64,000 nt of DNA from an uncultured Bacteroidales bacterium. Lineage in GTDB: Bacteria > Bacteroidota > Bacteroidia > Bacteroidales > UBA932. A program made the position numbers and the translations under genes. The DNA is taken from the NCBI GenBank assembly GCA_947306365.1, contig CAMZGD010000003.1, positions 62,001-126,000 of the forward strand, written 5' to 3'. The notes under the pieces are model-generated. The model did no database searches, was not told the origin of the DNA, and saw only the letters and a program-made list of their open reading frames with translations. Positions 53,604 through 62,439 of the stretch are shown here, piece by piece; position 1 is the stretch's first letter, and each line of letters starts with the position of its first letter.

Positions 53604-54825
53604 CCTGTTCCTGTCCCTGCTCCTTTCCGCAGGGCTGATTCCCGGCCTCTGCGCACAGGACTTCGACGAATACATCCGATCCGTGGAGCAGCACAATGCG
53701 GCTTGGGTGGCCGAGAAATACAATCTTGACATCGCCATGGCCCAGACGGAAGCGGCCCGGGTTTTCAACGACCCGGAACTCTCCGTCACGTATGGCAACA
53801 ACCAGGACCGTACGCTTCAGATGGGACAGTCCTTAGAGGCAGAATTGTCCTACACTTTTAGCCTGGGAAACGTCCGCAAGGCAAGGATGGGCGTCGCGCG
53901 CAGCGAAGAAGAAGTCACCCGTGCACTGCTGGATGACTGGTTCCGCAATCTGAAAGCGGAGGCGACCATCGCCTGGGCGGATGCCCAGCAGGCACATTCC
54001 CTGCTGGAACTCAAGCGGTCCTCTTACCAAAGCATGCTGTCCGTTGCACAGGCCGACAGCCTGCGTGCCGAACTGGGAGACCTGGGGCGGGTCGATGCGA
54101 TGCAGTCACGCCTGGAAGCACAGGCTATGCGCGCGGAGATGTTGTCGGCAGAAGCCGACTACCACAATGCGCTGGCTGCGCTCTCGCTATACGCCGGCGG
54201 GATGACATTCAACGGTTTGCCGGAAGACGGCTGTCTCATTTCCATGCCGGATATTCCGTGTGGGGAGATGGTGGATTTTGCCGTCGCCCATCGCGCCGAC
54301 CTGCTGGCGGCGGAGCATTCCCGTACCTTGTCACAACGCAATCTTGCACTAGTCAAGGCGATGCGTGCGCCGGAGATCGGGCTGAACGCCGGATATTCCT
54401 ACAATGCGGAGGTGCGCAACGAGATTGCGCCGGCGCCGCAGTTCAACGGTATCTCGGTGGGGCTTTCCGTTCCCCTGAAGTTCTCCAGTCTCAACAAAGG
54501 CGAGCGCCTTGCGGCCGAACAGGCTGTTTCGCAGGCGGAGGCGGCCTATGAGGCGGCCGTCCGGCAGATTGAGACAGAAGTTCAGCAAGCCTATGCCTCC
54601 TGGCAGGCGGCCGTCCGGGTTGCCGAAGAATGCTCCGGTCAGATGATGGAAGAAAGTGCGTCCATCCTGGAAAGCCGACGGCTTTCCTACATGCAGGGAG
54701 ATTCCTCCCTTCTTGACTATCTGCTTTCGGTCCGGGTGCACAACGACACCGCCGGGCAATGCATTGAAGCCCGCACTGGCCTGGCCATCGCCGCTGCGAA
54801 CCTGGTCCGGGCGTTGGGGTTATGA
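53587..54825 (+). CDS. TolC family outer-membrane efflux protein (CzcC-like)
   Basis: The 412-aa protein has a signal peptide (GLIPGLCAQ) and two TolC-type repeats of long alternating helices and beta strands (for example ALSLYAGGMTF and SVGLSVPLKFSS). It supplies the outer-membrane duct for the CzcBA-like pump. Its start overlaps the pump's stop by 17 bases, so translation is coupled. It ends in convergence with the ohrR gene, overlapping by six bases. Confidence 0.9.
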   Translation: MKKISSLFLSLLLSAGLIPGLCAQDFDEYIRSVEQHNAAWVAEKYNLDIAMAQTEAARVFNDPELSVTYGNNQDRTLQMGQSLEAELSYTFSLGNVRKARMGVARSEEEVTRALLDDWFRNLKAEATIAWADAQQAHSLLELKRSSYQSMLSVAQADSLRAELGDLGRVDAMQSRLEAQAMRAEMLSAEADYHNALAALSLYAGGMTFNGLPEDGCLISMPDIPCGEMVDFAVAHRADLLAAEHSRTLSQRNLALVKAMRAPEIGLNAGYSYNAEVRNEIAPAPQFNGISVGLSVPLKFSSLNKGERLAAEQAVSQAEAAYEAAVRQIETEVQQAYASWQAAVRVAEECSGQMMEESASILESRRLSYMQGDSSLLDYLLSVRVHNDTAGQCIEARTGLAIAAANLVRALGL

Positions 54826-55269
54826 TACGTGATTACTGAGTTTGGCGATCATACCGTCCAGCATCCGGAAGAGGTCCGGAGTTGTTTCGGGCGTAACGCT
54901 TTCGCAAAGAACGGCGCTTCCCACGGTGAAAGGGACATTGGCGAGCTTTTCCTGAAGAATCTTGCCCTTTTGGGTCAGGGATACGATCCTCTGCCGGGCG
55001 TCCTTCTTTCCTTTTTCACGGGTCAGGATGCCTTCCTTCTCCATCCGTTGAAGCAGGGGAGTGACGGTGTTGGTCTCCAGGAACAGCCGTTTGGCAATGG
55101 TGTTCACCGGTTGCGCATCCTTTTCCCACAGGACGAGCAATACAAGGTACTGCGGGTAGGTCAGCCCCTGCTCAGAAAGCAAGGGCTGATAGGCCTGCGT
55201 GATGAGGCGTGAAGCCGTGTAGAGCCGGAAGCAGAGCTGGTTATCCAGCTTGAATTCTTCCTTGATCAT
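54820..55269 (-). CDS. ohrR: OhrR-type MarR family peroxide-sensing repressor
   Basis: The product is 149 aa from ATG 55269. The N-terminus LDNQLCFRLYTASRLIT carries the redox Cys of OhrR. The winged-helix region ETNTVTPLLQRMEKEGILTR is the DNA recognition part, and DARQRIVSLTQKG is the wing. OhrR loses DNA affinity when organic peroxide oxidises that Cys. It is last of three genes: ferritin-like, glutathione peroxidase, ohrR. Two palindromes at the operon promoter are its likely operators. Confidence 0.88.
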   Translation of the reverse strand: MIKEEFKLDNQLCFRLYTASRLITQAYQPLLSEQGLTYPQYLVLLVLWEKDAQPVNTIAKRLFLETNTVTPLLQRMEKEGILTREKGKKDARQRIVSLTQKGKILQEKLANVPFTVGSAVLCESVTPETTPDLFRMLDGMIAKLSNHVS

Positions 55270-55808
55270 AGCATTTCCCGGATATCCTTTTCGATATCTT
55301 CGGGTGTCGTGGTGGGCGCGTATCGCTTGAGGAGGGTGCCGTCGCGGTTGATGAGGAATTTGGTGAAATTCCACTTGATGTCGCTGTCTTTCTCCACGCT
55401 CTTGCTGATGGTCTTGAACAGCGCGGCCGCAGCCTTTGCCTTCACACCGTTGTATTCTTCGGCCGGTGCCGATGACTTGAGGTACTCGAAGATGGGATCC
55501 GCACTGGGGCCGTTGACATCGATCTTGCTCATCAGCGGGAAAGTGACGCCGTGGTTGATGCGGCAGAACTCGGCAATTTCCTCATTGCTGCCCGGTTCCT
55601 GATGGGCAAACTGGTCGCAAGGAAAGCCAACGATGACCAACCCCTGGTCCTTGTACTTCTGATAGAGCGCCTCCAAACCATCATATTGCGGGGTGAAGCC
55701 GCACTTGGAAGCGGTGTTGACAATCATCAGAACCTTTCCCTCGTACTGTGCGAAGTCCACCTCTGCGCCTCTGTTGCCAAGGGCTTTGAAATCGTAAATC
55801 TTTGCCAT
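55266..55808 (-). CDS. Glutathione peroxidase family thiol peroxidase
   Basis: The 180-aa cytoplasmic protein has the GPx signatures NTASKCGFTPQYDGLEALY (peroxidatic Cys), GFPCDQFAHQEPGS and the late IKWNFTKFLIN with the Trp/Asn. It uses Cys, not selenocysteine, and most likely thioredoxin, since Bacteroidales lack glutathione in general. It reduces hydroperoxides. Start is one base after the ferritin-like stop, and its stop overlaps ohrR by four bases. Confidence 0.93.
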   Translation of the reverse strand: MAKIYDFKALGNRGAEVDFAQYEGKVLMIVNTASKCGFTPQYDGLEALYQKYKDQGLVIVGFPCDQFAHQEPGSNEEIAEFCRINHGVTFPLMSKIDVNGPSADPIFEYLKSSAPAEEYNGVKAKAAAALFKTISKSVEKDSDIKWNFTKFLINRDGTLLKRYAPTTTPEDIEKDIREML

Positions 55809-55809
55809 G

Positions 55810-56265
55810 TCAGAGTTGTTTTACCAGCCAGTTCTGGTAGCCGATTTTCCCGATGAGGTCAAGTTGCTCCTCGTCCCAATACAAGTCTTCTTCTTCGTCC
55901 AGCAAATAGGCCTTGGTGAGGTCGTAGGTGGTGGGGTCATTCGCCAGCGCGGGCATGGTCTTGTATAGAATCTCGACGCCTTCCTTTTGCAGTTTGAGGT
56001 CTGCCTCCAGGTACGCCTTGGGGTCTTCGATAAGGGCAGTCTGGTTGCAGACCTTCACCTCAGGCACGCAGCCAAGGTCCAGGAGACGATCCGTGTACTT
56101 TTCGACCCATTCCATTTCTTCTGTATAATGGTCCAGATACTTCTGGCCAAGTTTTGTGAAGCCCTGGCTCTTGAAGAGCTGTCCCTGCATTTTGTGTACG
56201 AATGCGCTTCCGGCAAGCTCGTTGACGATCATTTGAGAGATCTGAATAGTAGTAGTAAAGTCCAT
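55810..56265 (-). CDS. Bacterioferritin/ferritin-like protein
   Basis: The 151-aa four-helix protein has ferroxidase-like ligands: NELAGSAFVH in helix A, and DHYTEEMEWVEKYTDRL in helix B. It probably stores or detoxifies iron, keeping free iron from reacting with peroxide. It is first in the ohrR operon, with an operator-flanked promoter. Whether it binds heme (bacterioferritin Met) is not evident. Confidence 0.8.
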   Translation of the reverse strand: MDFTTTIQISQMIVNELAGSAFVHKMQGQLFKSQGFTKLGQKYLDHYTEEMEWVEKYTDRLLDLGCVPEVKVCNQTALIEDPKAYLEADLKLQKEGVEILYKTMPALANDPTTYDLTKAYLLDEEEDLYWDEEQLDLIGKIGYQNWLVKQL

Positions 56266-56290
56266 GTTTTATTATTTTTGGTTATTGTTT

Positions 56291-56341
56291 ATATCGTTCG
56301 CGATGCAAATATACGACTTTATTTTTATATCGCAAGCGATA
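56291..56341 (-). promoter_or_regulatory. ohrR operon promoter with two operator palindromes
   Basis: TATATTTG (minus strand; 56306-56313) is the -7 box. TATCGTTCGCGATG (56292-56305) covers the start site, and TATCGCAAGCGATA (56328-56341) covers the -33 region. They match at 11 of 14 positions, and the second has perfect six-base arms. Their centres are 36 bases apart, more than three helical turns. OhrR is the obvious candidate binder. Confidence 0.65.
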
Positions 56342-56355
56342 ATTTAAAAAACTCT

Positions 56356-57564
56356 CTACTTCTTCCATACGTGGATGATTTCACCGATGTACATATGATG
56401 GATGCCAATCCCGGATTGCTCGTACCACGCGCGCTGCGCGGCGGGCAGAAGATTCGCATCGAACGGCTGGGCGTACAGCTTCCTGCATTCGATGGCCAGG
56501 TCCGCTTCGGCGTAGATGGGATTGCCCAGTTCCGTGAATTCCACGGTAAGTCCGGCTCCGGCCACCTTATCCTCGTCACGGCCGGATACACGGCCCAGAT
56601 AGCCCAGTTTGGCTTTCATCGACGGAGGGAAGTGCGTTACGGTGAAATAATCGTTCTCCTCCATGAACCGGTACGTATAGCGGCTGGTGGACACGTACAC
56701 GATAAACACCGGCTTGCTCCACAGTTCACCGATGGTGCCCCAGGAGATGGTCATCAGGTTCATGTTGCCTTCTTTTCCGGCCGAGACCGCCAACCAGTCC
56801 TTGTCAATCATCTGGATGGGATTCAAGTCAATCTCTTCAGGCGCAACTTCCTGCCAGTCCTTCGTCGGCTTGTCCGTGCTGTTGGTGTCTTTACGGCAAT
56901 TCATAAGTTTCGTCATATTTTCTTGGGGAAAAATCGTCTCGAAAACGGGGCGTGCAATGATCCGGTAGTGCGGGTGGCAGGCGGCACTGTAAGCCGGGCT
57001 GTGGTGAAGGATATAATGCCCTTCCGCCATCAACGAGTCAATCTGCCGCAGATCCTTTTCACACTCCGGGATATCAGGGAAGTCGTGGCGGATGACCGCT
57101 GCGACTTTCAGCCATTTTTTGCGCCACTGCTCAGGTGTCATGTTCTGGCCCGCATTGTCACTGCGGACAAAAGCGTCCAGCAGGGTCTCTTCCGAGACCA
57201 GCGAATCCAGAACGACGGAAAGGTCCACGCGGACATAATGGCCCTTGTCACCGACGGGTTCAAACCGCCGTACCGGAATCGAATACTTTCCGCTGTCCAC
57301 ATCGGCCCGGTACGCCGCGAGCTCCGATTGAAGATAGTTCCGTGCCGCCTCCGGATTGGGAATCAGATGCTCCGGCCCCAGATTGTCCTGGCAGAAACTC
57401 TTGTAAATGTCCTGTACGCGGGACTCGGGATACAACGCAAGCTGCCGCGCTATGGCCTCCCGGATTGAAACGCTTTGGCAGGCCGCCAGGATCGGCAATG
57501 CCAATACGAGAGAAATGATAAACCGTACCCACAATGGGCAACATTTGTAACGAAAACTGTACAT
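56356..57564 (-). CDS. Lipoprotein domain fused to flavin reductase-like domain
   Basis: The 402-aa protein has a lipoprotein-like signal (PILAACQS), then an about 200-residue N-domain of unknown kind (ALYPESRVQDIYKSFCQD, NLGPEHLIPNP). A C-terminal flavin reductase/FMN-binding split-barrel follows (TISWGTIGELWSKPVFIVYV, NDYFTVTHFP). Flavin reductases are normally cytoplasmic, so an exported fusion is unusual. An internal Met at about residue 230 could start the reductase alone. It is not close to the ohrR promoter's gene, which lies 90 bases downstream on the same strand. Confidence 0.78.
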   Translation of the reverse strand: MYSFRYKCCPLWVRFIISLVLALPILAACQSVSIREAIARQLALYPESRVQDIYKSFCQDNLGPEHLIPNPEAARNYLQSELAAYRADVDSGKYSIPVRRFEPVGDKGHYVRVDLSVVLDSLVSEETLLDAFVRSDNAGQNMTPEQWRKKWLKVAAVIRHDFPDIPECEKDLRQIDSLMAEGHYILHHSPAYSAACHPHYRIIARPVFETIFPQENMTKLMNCRKDTNSTDKPTKDWQEVAPEEIDLNPIQMIDKDWLAVSAGKEGNMNLMTISWGTIGELWSKPVFIVYVSTSRYTYRFMEENDYFTVTHFPPSMKAKLGYLGRVSGRDEDKVAGAGLTVEFTELGNPIYAEADLAIECRKLYAQPFDANLLPAAQRAWYEQSGIGIHHMYIGEIIHVWKK

Positions 57565-57639
57565 GATCCTGTAAAGTTAGTGTTTTCTGTATTGTGTTTG
57601 TGACAATTTTTGCACATATTTGTAACAAATAGTCTGACG

Positions 57640-58020
57640 ATGGCCTTTGGAAATATAATGCTGCTTGTGATGCTCATGCTGCCGCTGATGATGGTTGGCT
57701 TCGGCTGGTTGTTTATGAAGAATCCGCCTAAAAGCATGAATCCTTTTTTTGGGTACAATACAAGAAGGTCAATGAGGAATCAGGATACCTGGGATTTTGC
57801 GCAGCGGTATTTCGGGAAACTATGGTTTGTATTCGGCCTAGTGAGTCTCCCGGTCTCGCTGGTTCCCTTATTGCTGGTGGTCGGGAAAAGTGAGCGGGTG
57901 GTCAGCATTACGGGATTGATCGTTCTGGTCATACAGACGATTATAATGGTTTTCGCCACGTTTATCCCTACAGAAAGAGCATTGAAGAATCACTTTGACG
58001 AATCCGGAAGACCCCGATAA
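57640..58020 (+). CDS. SdpI family membrane protein
   Basis: The product is 126 aa from ATG 57640. Membrane helices include IMLLVMLMLPLMMVGFGWLF, and a PPKSMNPFFGYNTRRSMRNQDTW region matches the SdpI family (immunity to the Sdp toxin in Bacillus), with the helices after it (LVSLPVSLVPLLLVV). It may regulate rather than give immunity here. No toxin gene is nearby. A CATATTTG (one mismatch to the -7 box) lies 19 bases upstream. Confidence 0.82.
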   Translation: MAFGNIMLLVMLMLPLMMVGFGWLFMKNPPKSMNPFFGYNTRRSMRNQDTWDFAQRYFGKLWFVFGLVSLPVSLVPLLLVVGKSERVVSITGLIVLVIQTIIMVFATFIPTERALKNHFDESGRPR

Positions 58021-58092
58021 CCAGCTCCAGGCTGTTCCCGTAGTCGGCGTAGAAGCCCGTGTCGATTTCCGGGATGGGGTTGCAGCCGAAAT

Positions 58093-58926
58093 TTAATCAA
58101 GGATCGTCGTAAGCGCTGCGCGGAACTCGGGCATAGGGCACCGGGTGTCCCGCTCAATCAACAGGGTCTTGAGTCCCGCAAAAGGACGGACCTGCTCCTC
58201 AATCTCCTTCAAGGGAATGCCTTCGCCGAAATAGACCGGCGCAAAGCAGTCCCAGAACTTCATGGCCAGCGCCTTGGGCATATGGAATGTCTCGGAGATG
58301 AAGTCTTCGCCGCTTAGATAGCAGCAAAGGTACACCTGCCCTATGTCAAAGAGATGGTTTCCCCAGCAGAAGTCTCCCAGGTCGATGAAATAGCGCCGGT
58401 CCCCGGCGAAGATGGCGTTGCTATACTGGAGATCGCCATGGACTGCCGTATCCTCATCCGGAGTGTCGGCAATGAAGCGGGCCAGCTTGTCTTTCTCCGA
58501 TGTCGTGAAGAAAGGGTTTTCAGCCAGCAGTCGATAATACCGATCCTTGACATTCTCAAACTGGGCGGTATCCACGCGCGTAGCATGCAGTTGCTTGCAC
58601 ATTTGCGCGAATTCGGCAGCAAACCGGGCCACTTTTTCCGGCTCGTCGGCCGTTGCGCGGGAATAGGACTTCTTGCCCGGAATACGCTTGAACCGGATGC
58701 CGTAACGGCCGTCTTCCGTGACCACATACTCACCCGGCTCGGGCGTAGGGATGCCTGTCACGTATACTTTACGGGCCAGTTTCATCTCGTCCAGCGGCTG
58801 CTGAATCTTGCCGGGGAAATAGAGTTTGAGCATGACGGAAGAGTCCGTCTTGTGATCATAACTCTCTCCGTTGGCCCCGCCGCCCGAAAGGACGTAGTCG
58901 TCCAGTGATATGCGAATCGCGTCCAC
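58093..58926 (-). CDS. Aminoglycoside-phosphotransferase-like kinase (TIGR02172-like), copy 2
   Basis: The 277-aa protein shares the fold and motifs of the copy at 42750: VLSGGGANGESY, VMLKLY, AVHGDLQYSNAIF and FIDLGDFCWGNHLFD. The catalytic Asp and metal-binding Asp are kept. It is in a two-gene operon 7 bases after the 186-aa exported protein. Substrate unknown. The DNA is less GC-rich than the first copy's. Confidence 0.8.
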   Translation of the reverse strand: MDAIRISLDDYVLSGGGANGESYDHKTDSSVMLKLYFPGKIQQPLDEMKLARKVYVTGIPTPEPGEYVVTEDGRYGIRFKRIPGKKSYSRATADEPEKVARFAAEFAQMCKQLHATRVDTAQFENVKDRYYRLLAENPFFTTSEKDKLARFIADTPDEDTAVHGDLQYSNAIFAGDRRYFIDLGDFCWGNHLFDIGQVYLCCYLSGEDFISETFHMPKALAMKFWDCFAPVYFGEGIPLKEIEEQVRPFAGLKTLLIERDTRCPMPEFRAALTTILD

Positions 58927-58933
58927 AGCGACG

Positions 58934-59494
58934 CTACAGTTCTTTCGGATGGAGTTTCCGATAGAATTTCAAGCTTTTAACCAATGAATTGAACTGGCTC
59001 TTGGGGATGTGCGTAGCCCGCGTATAGCCCTCGCGTTCCACGCTGAAAGCAAGAAGATTGGTCAAAAGCACTCTCTGGTAGGTAACTGTAACCTTCTCCA
59101 GATTATCATTAGGGAAAGCGGCGGCAAGACAGCCTTCGATTTCGATGCTTCCGTTCTTGGGTCCCTTGAACAAGGCCTGCAGCCCCTGAAGGTATTCCAA
59201 TGCCTCGGCAACGGTGTCGCCGATGGGGACAAACAGTTCAAAGATGGGATCGATATTGAACTGGATGATGTCGTCGCCGATGCCCAGATGTCCCACGGAG
59301 AGGTAGTAATGGTTCACGCCGTCGATCGGCATATTGAAAACTTCCAGGTTTTCTTCTGTGCCCAGCAAACTGCCTTCATCTCCCAATTCAAGATCGACCG
59401 TTACGAGCTCCAGGCGCTGCGGAATCTTGGTCTGCTGTGCCAATGCAGAAACAGACCAGACGATGAGGGAAAGGACTAAGAAAAACTTTTTCAT
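58934..59494 (-). CDS. Exported protein of unknown function
   Basis: The product is 186 aa from ATG 59494. A signal peptide (LIVWSVSALAQ) precedes a mature part with no recognised motif, beta-rich (VTVTYQRVLLTNLLAFSVE) and with a helix (EALEYLQGLQALF). It is first in an operon with the kinase copy 2. A -7 box lies about 80 bases upstream at 59572-59579. Confidence 0.65.
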   Translation of the reverse strand: MKKFFLVLSLIVWSVSALAQQTKIPQRLELVTVDLELGDEGSLLGTEENLEVFNMPIDGVNHYYLSVGHLGIGDDIIQFNIDPIFELFVPIGDTVAEALEYLQGLQALFKGPKNGSIEIEGCLAAAFPNDNLEKVTVTYQRVLLTNLLAFSVEREGYTRATHIPKSQFNSLVKSLKFYRKLHPKEL

Positions 59495-59571
59495 GATGGT
59501 GTGATAGTTATTATGAATTGTAACGCATGGATGCTGTATCTTCCTGCCTTTGAAGCAGGCGAATGTAGTCT

Positions 59572-59592
59572 CAAAGATAATGTTTATATTTG
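59572..59592. promoter_or_regulatory. Divergent -7 boxes for exported protein (-) and C69 dipeptidase (+)
   Basis: Minus strand TATCTTTG (59572-59579) and plus strand TATATTTG (59585-59592) lie back to back, five bases apart. The plus one predicts an mRNA leader of about 11 bases to the ATG at 59607. Confidence 0.55.
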
Positions 59593-59606
59593 TATTTTCA
59601 GTCAAA

Positions 59607-61217
59607 ATGCATATGAAATCAAACATCCGATATTTATTCGCCACTGCGGCGCTTTTCCTGTTCTCCCTTCCTTCCGGAGAGGCCTGCACCTCCATCATGG
59701 TAGGCAAGAAGGCCTCCAGCGACGGGTCGGTGATGACCGCGCACTGCTGCGACTCCTATTATCGCACGTATGTTACCATCGAGCCGCGCAAGACCTTCAC
59801 GCTGGGTGAGATGGAACCTTATTTCTTCAACGTTCTCCACAAAGAGGAACCCTGGGACCCGCGGGGAGTCTATGAGACCGGACGCATCGTGCCGCCGGCC
59901 CTCAAGACCTACCGTTTCGTCAATACGGCGTATCCGTGTATGAACGAGAAGCAGCTGGCCATCGGCGAGACTACCTACGACGGAAACCGCGACCTGATCA
60001 ACCGCAACGGCGTTTTCTGGATCGAGGAACTGGAGCGCCTGGCCCTCGAGTATTGTGACAATGCCCGCGACGCCATCCGACTGATGGGAGAGATGGCCGA
60101 GAAATATGGCTATGCCGACTGGGGCGAGACCCTTACGGTGGCCGATCCGAACGAGGTGTGGCAGTTCGAAATCAACGGTCCCGGCCCGGGCGAACCCGGT
60201 GCCATCTGGGCGGCGCAGCGGATTCCCGACGATCACGTGGGCATCTCGGCCAACATCGCGCGCATCGGCGTCATCGACTTCGAAGATCCCGACCACTTCA
60301 TGTATTGCAAGGACCTGAAAAAGAAGGCAAAAGCTCTGGGCCTCTGGGACGGAAAGCAGCCCTTGAAGTTCTGGAAAGTGGTGGGAGATGCCAAGCGCAA
60401 GCCGTTTTCGGTACGCGAGTGGTTCGTGTTCAATTCGCTGGCCCCTTCACTCGGTCTTTCGCTCGACGATGAGGAACTTCCGTTCTCGGTCAAGCCTGAG
60501 AAACCGGTTACGCCCGAGATGATGATGGCCTTCTACCGCGAGACCTACGAGGGTACGGACCTGGACATGGGTAAGAATTTGAAAATCAAGGCACATCGGC
60601 GCATCAAGAACCCAAATAGCAAGCCGTATCCTGAATCGACCTATACCGAGTACGACGAAGAGATTACCCCGGTTTCCAACTGGATGTCGGCCGATGTGCG
60701 TGCGATGCTCAACCAGATCGCGCCAGGCACCGTCATCAACCGCCGCACCATCGCCGTGATCCAGTGCTCCTATTCCTGGATTGCGCAATGCCGCGACTGG
60801 CTGCCCGACGAAGTGGGCGGGGTGCTGTGGTTCTCGTTCGACAATCCGGGTCAGAGCCCGCGCTTCCCGATCTATGCTGGCGCAACGGAATTGCCTGAAG
60901 AGATGGGCCATTGCGGACAAAACAGTTATCGTCCCGAAACGGCTGTCTGGGCCTTCCGTGAGACCAACCGCATCGCTACGATCTATTGGGACAAGACCCG
61001 CAAGCTGCTCGAGCCGGAACGCGCGCTGTTCGAACGGATGATGCTGGAGCAGGACAAGGCGCTTCAGGATAAGGTCCAGGCACTGCCGGCAGAGGGCAGG
61101 GAAGAGGCTGTCGCCAAGCTGCTCAGCGAGCAGACGGACAGTTTCTTCGCTATGGTCGCCGGGAAGTGGCGCGCGCTCAAAGGCCGCGTGCTTGAGATCT
61201 TTGTGCGCAGCATGTGA
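59607..61217 (+). CDS. C69 family dipeptidase
   Basis: The product is 536 aa from ATG 59607 (59613 also possible). A signal peptide ends SGEACT, and the Cys immediately after is the Ntn nucleophile of C69 (CTSIMVGKKASSDGSVM). The family's PYFFNVLHKEEPWDP and QLAIGETTYDGN stretches follow. It cleaves dipeptides in the periplasm; the exposed Cys is expected after signal removal. The CDF gene follows 31 bases later. Confidence 0.92.
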   Translation: MHMKSNIRYLFATAALFLFSLPSGEACTSIMVGKKASSDGSVMTAHCCDSYYRTYVTIEPRKTFTLGEMEPYFFNVLHKEEPWDPRGVYETGRIVPPALKTYRFVNTAYPCMNEKQLAIGETTYDGNRDLINRNGVFWIEELERLALEYCDNARDAIRLMGEMAEKYGYADWGETLTVADPNEVWQFEINGPGPGEPGAIWAAQRIPDDHVGISANIARIGVIDFEDPDHFMYCKDLKKKAKALGLWDGKQPLKFWKVVGDAKRKPFSVREWFVFNSLAPSLGLSLDDEELPFSVKPEKPVTPEMMMAFYRETYEGTDLDMGKNLKIKAHRRIKNPNSKPYPESTYTEYDEEITPVSNWMSADVRAMLNQIAPGTVINRRTIAVIQCSYSWIAQCRDWLPDEVGGVLWFSFDNPGQSPRFPIYAGATELPEEMGHCGQNSYRPETAVWAFRETNRIATIYWDKTRKLLEPERALFERMMLEQDKALQDKVQALPAEGREEAVAKLLSEQTDSFFAMVAGKWRALKGRVLEIFVRSM

Positions 61218-61248
61218 CGGGAGACATCTCAAAACAGTAACCCGGATT

Positions 61249-62352
61249 ATGAATCGATCCAAGGAAATTATACGCACCAGCGTCGTGGGCATCGTAGCCA
61301 ACGTGCTGCTGGCTTCTTTCAAGGCCGTCGTGGGCCTGCTGGCAAATTCTGTCGCCGTTGTCTTGGATGCCGTCAACAACCTCAGCGACGCGCTCTCCAG
61401 CGTGATCACCATCATCGGCACCAAACTGTCCATGCGGCCGGCCGACAGCAAACATCCTTTCGGCTACGGACGCGTGGAGTATTTCACGGCCATCATTATC
61501 GCCGTCATCGTGCTCACTACGGGCATCACTTCGTTGGTGGAGTCGATCAAGAAGATCATCAACCCGACGGAACCGGACTACACCACGATCACCCTGATCG
61601 TGATTATTGCAGCCATCGTGACCAAACTGATTCTGGGATGGTATGTCCGCCGGCAGGGGAAGAAACTGGACAGCGACGCGCTCGTCGCATCCGGTTCCGA
61701 TGCCCTCTTCGATGCGGTCATCACCTTGGCAACGCTGATCTCTGCCGGTGTGATGCTCATCTGGAACGTTTCTCTGGACGGCTATCTGGGTGCGCTCATC
61801 TCCCTGGTCATCATCAAGGCGGGTATCGAGATGCTGGCTTCGCCCATCAACCAGTTGCTGGGCGCCCAGGCTCCGCCGGATCTGGTTCACCAGATCAAGT
61901 CGGACATCAGCGGAATGGACCAGGTGCAGGGCGTTTATGACATCATCCTGCACGGATACGGCCCCAACCTGTCCATCGGCTCGTTGCATATCGGCGTGCC
62001 GGATACGATGGATGCACACCAGATTCACGGCCTGACCCGCGGGATTTCCGAGCAGATGTACGCCAAGTACGGCATCATTATGACGGTGGGTGTCTATTCG
62101 GTCGCAACCGGGGATAACAAGAATGCCGAACTCCAGCGAAGCGTCGTCCAGACGCTGGGCTGCCAGGCGCATGTCCTTCAGGTACACGGGTTTTATTATG
62201 ATAAGGATAGGAACTGCCTGTCCGTCGATGTGGTTCCCGACCGGAGTATCACGGATGACGAGGCATTCATCCGCTTACTGCGGGAACAGCTGAGGGCGGC
62301 AGCCCCTGATACGTCGATCGACATTGTCATCGACCATAACTATTGCGATTAG
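61249..62352 (+). CDS. Cation diffusion facilitator (CDF) transporter
   Basis: The 367-aa protein has six membrane helices with CDF metal-site signatures: VVLDAVNNLSDALS in TM2 and HPFGYGRVEYF after. The cytoplasmic C-domain has ferredoxin-like halves (SIGSLHIGVPDTMDAH). FieF/YiiP-like proteins export Zn, Fe, Mn or Cd by H+ exchange. It lies between a dipeptidase and a small membrane protein and is one of two CDF genes here, the other at 63706. Confidence 0.92.
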   Translation: MNRSKEIIRTSVVGIVANVLLASFKAVVGLLANSVAVVLDAVNNLSDALSSVITIIGTKLSMRPADSKHPFGYGRVEYFTAIIIAVIVLTTGITSLVESIKKIINPTEPDYTTITLIVIIAAIVTKLILGWYVRRQGKKLDSDALVASGSDALFDAVITLATLISAGVMLIWNVSLDGYLGALISLVIIKAGIEMLASPINQLLGAQAPPDLVHQIKSDISGMDQVQGVYDIILHGYGPNLSIGSLHIGVPDTMDAHQIHGLTRGISEQMYAKYGIIMTVGVYSVATGDNKNAELQRSVVQTLGCQAHVLQVHGFYYDKDRNCLSVDVVPDRSITDDEAFIRLLREQLRAAAPDTSIDIVIDHNYCD

Positions 62353-62439
62353 TGCTCCATATCCCTGACCCGGTCGTGTCCGATTTCCCCAATGCAGATG
62401 CGAGGCCATCCGGAGCGGCATAATAAACAGACAGATATT

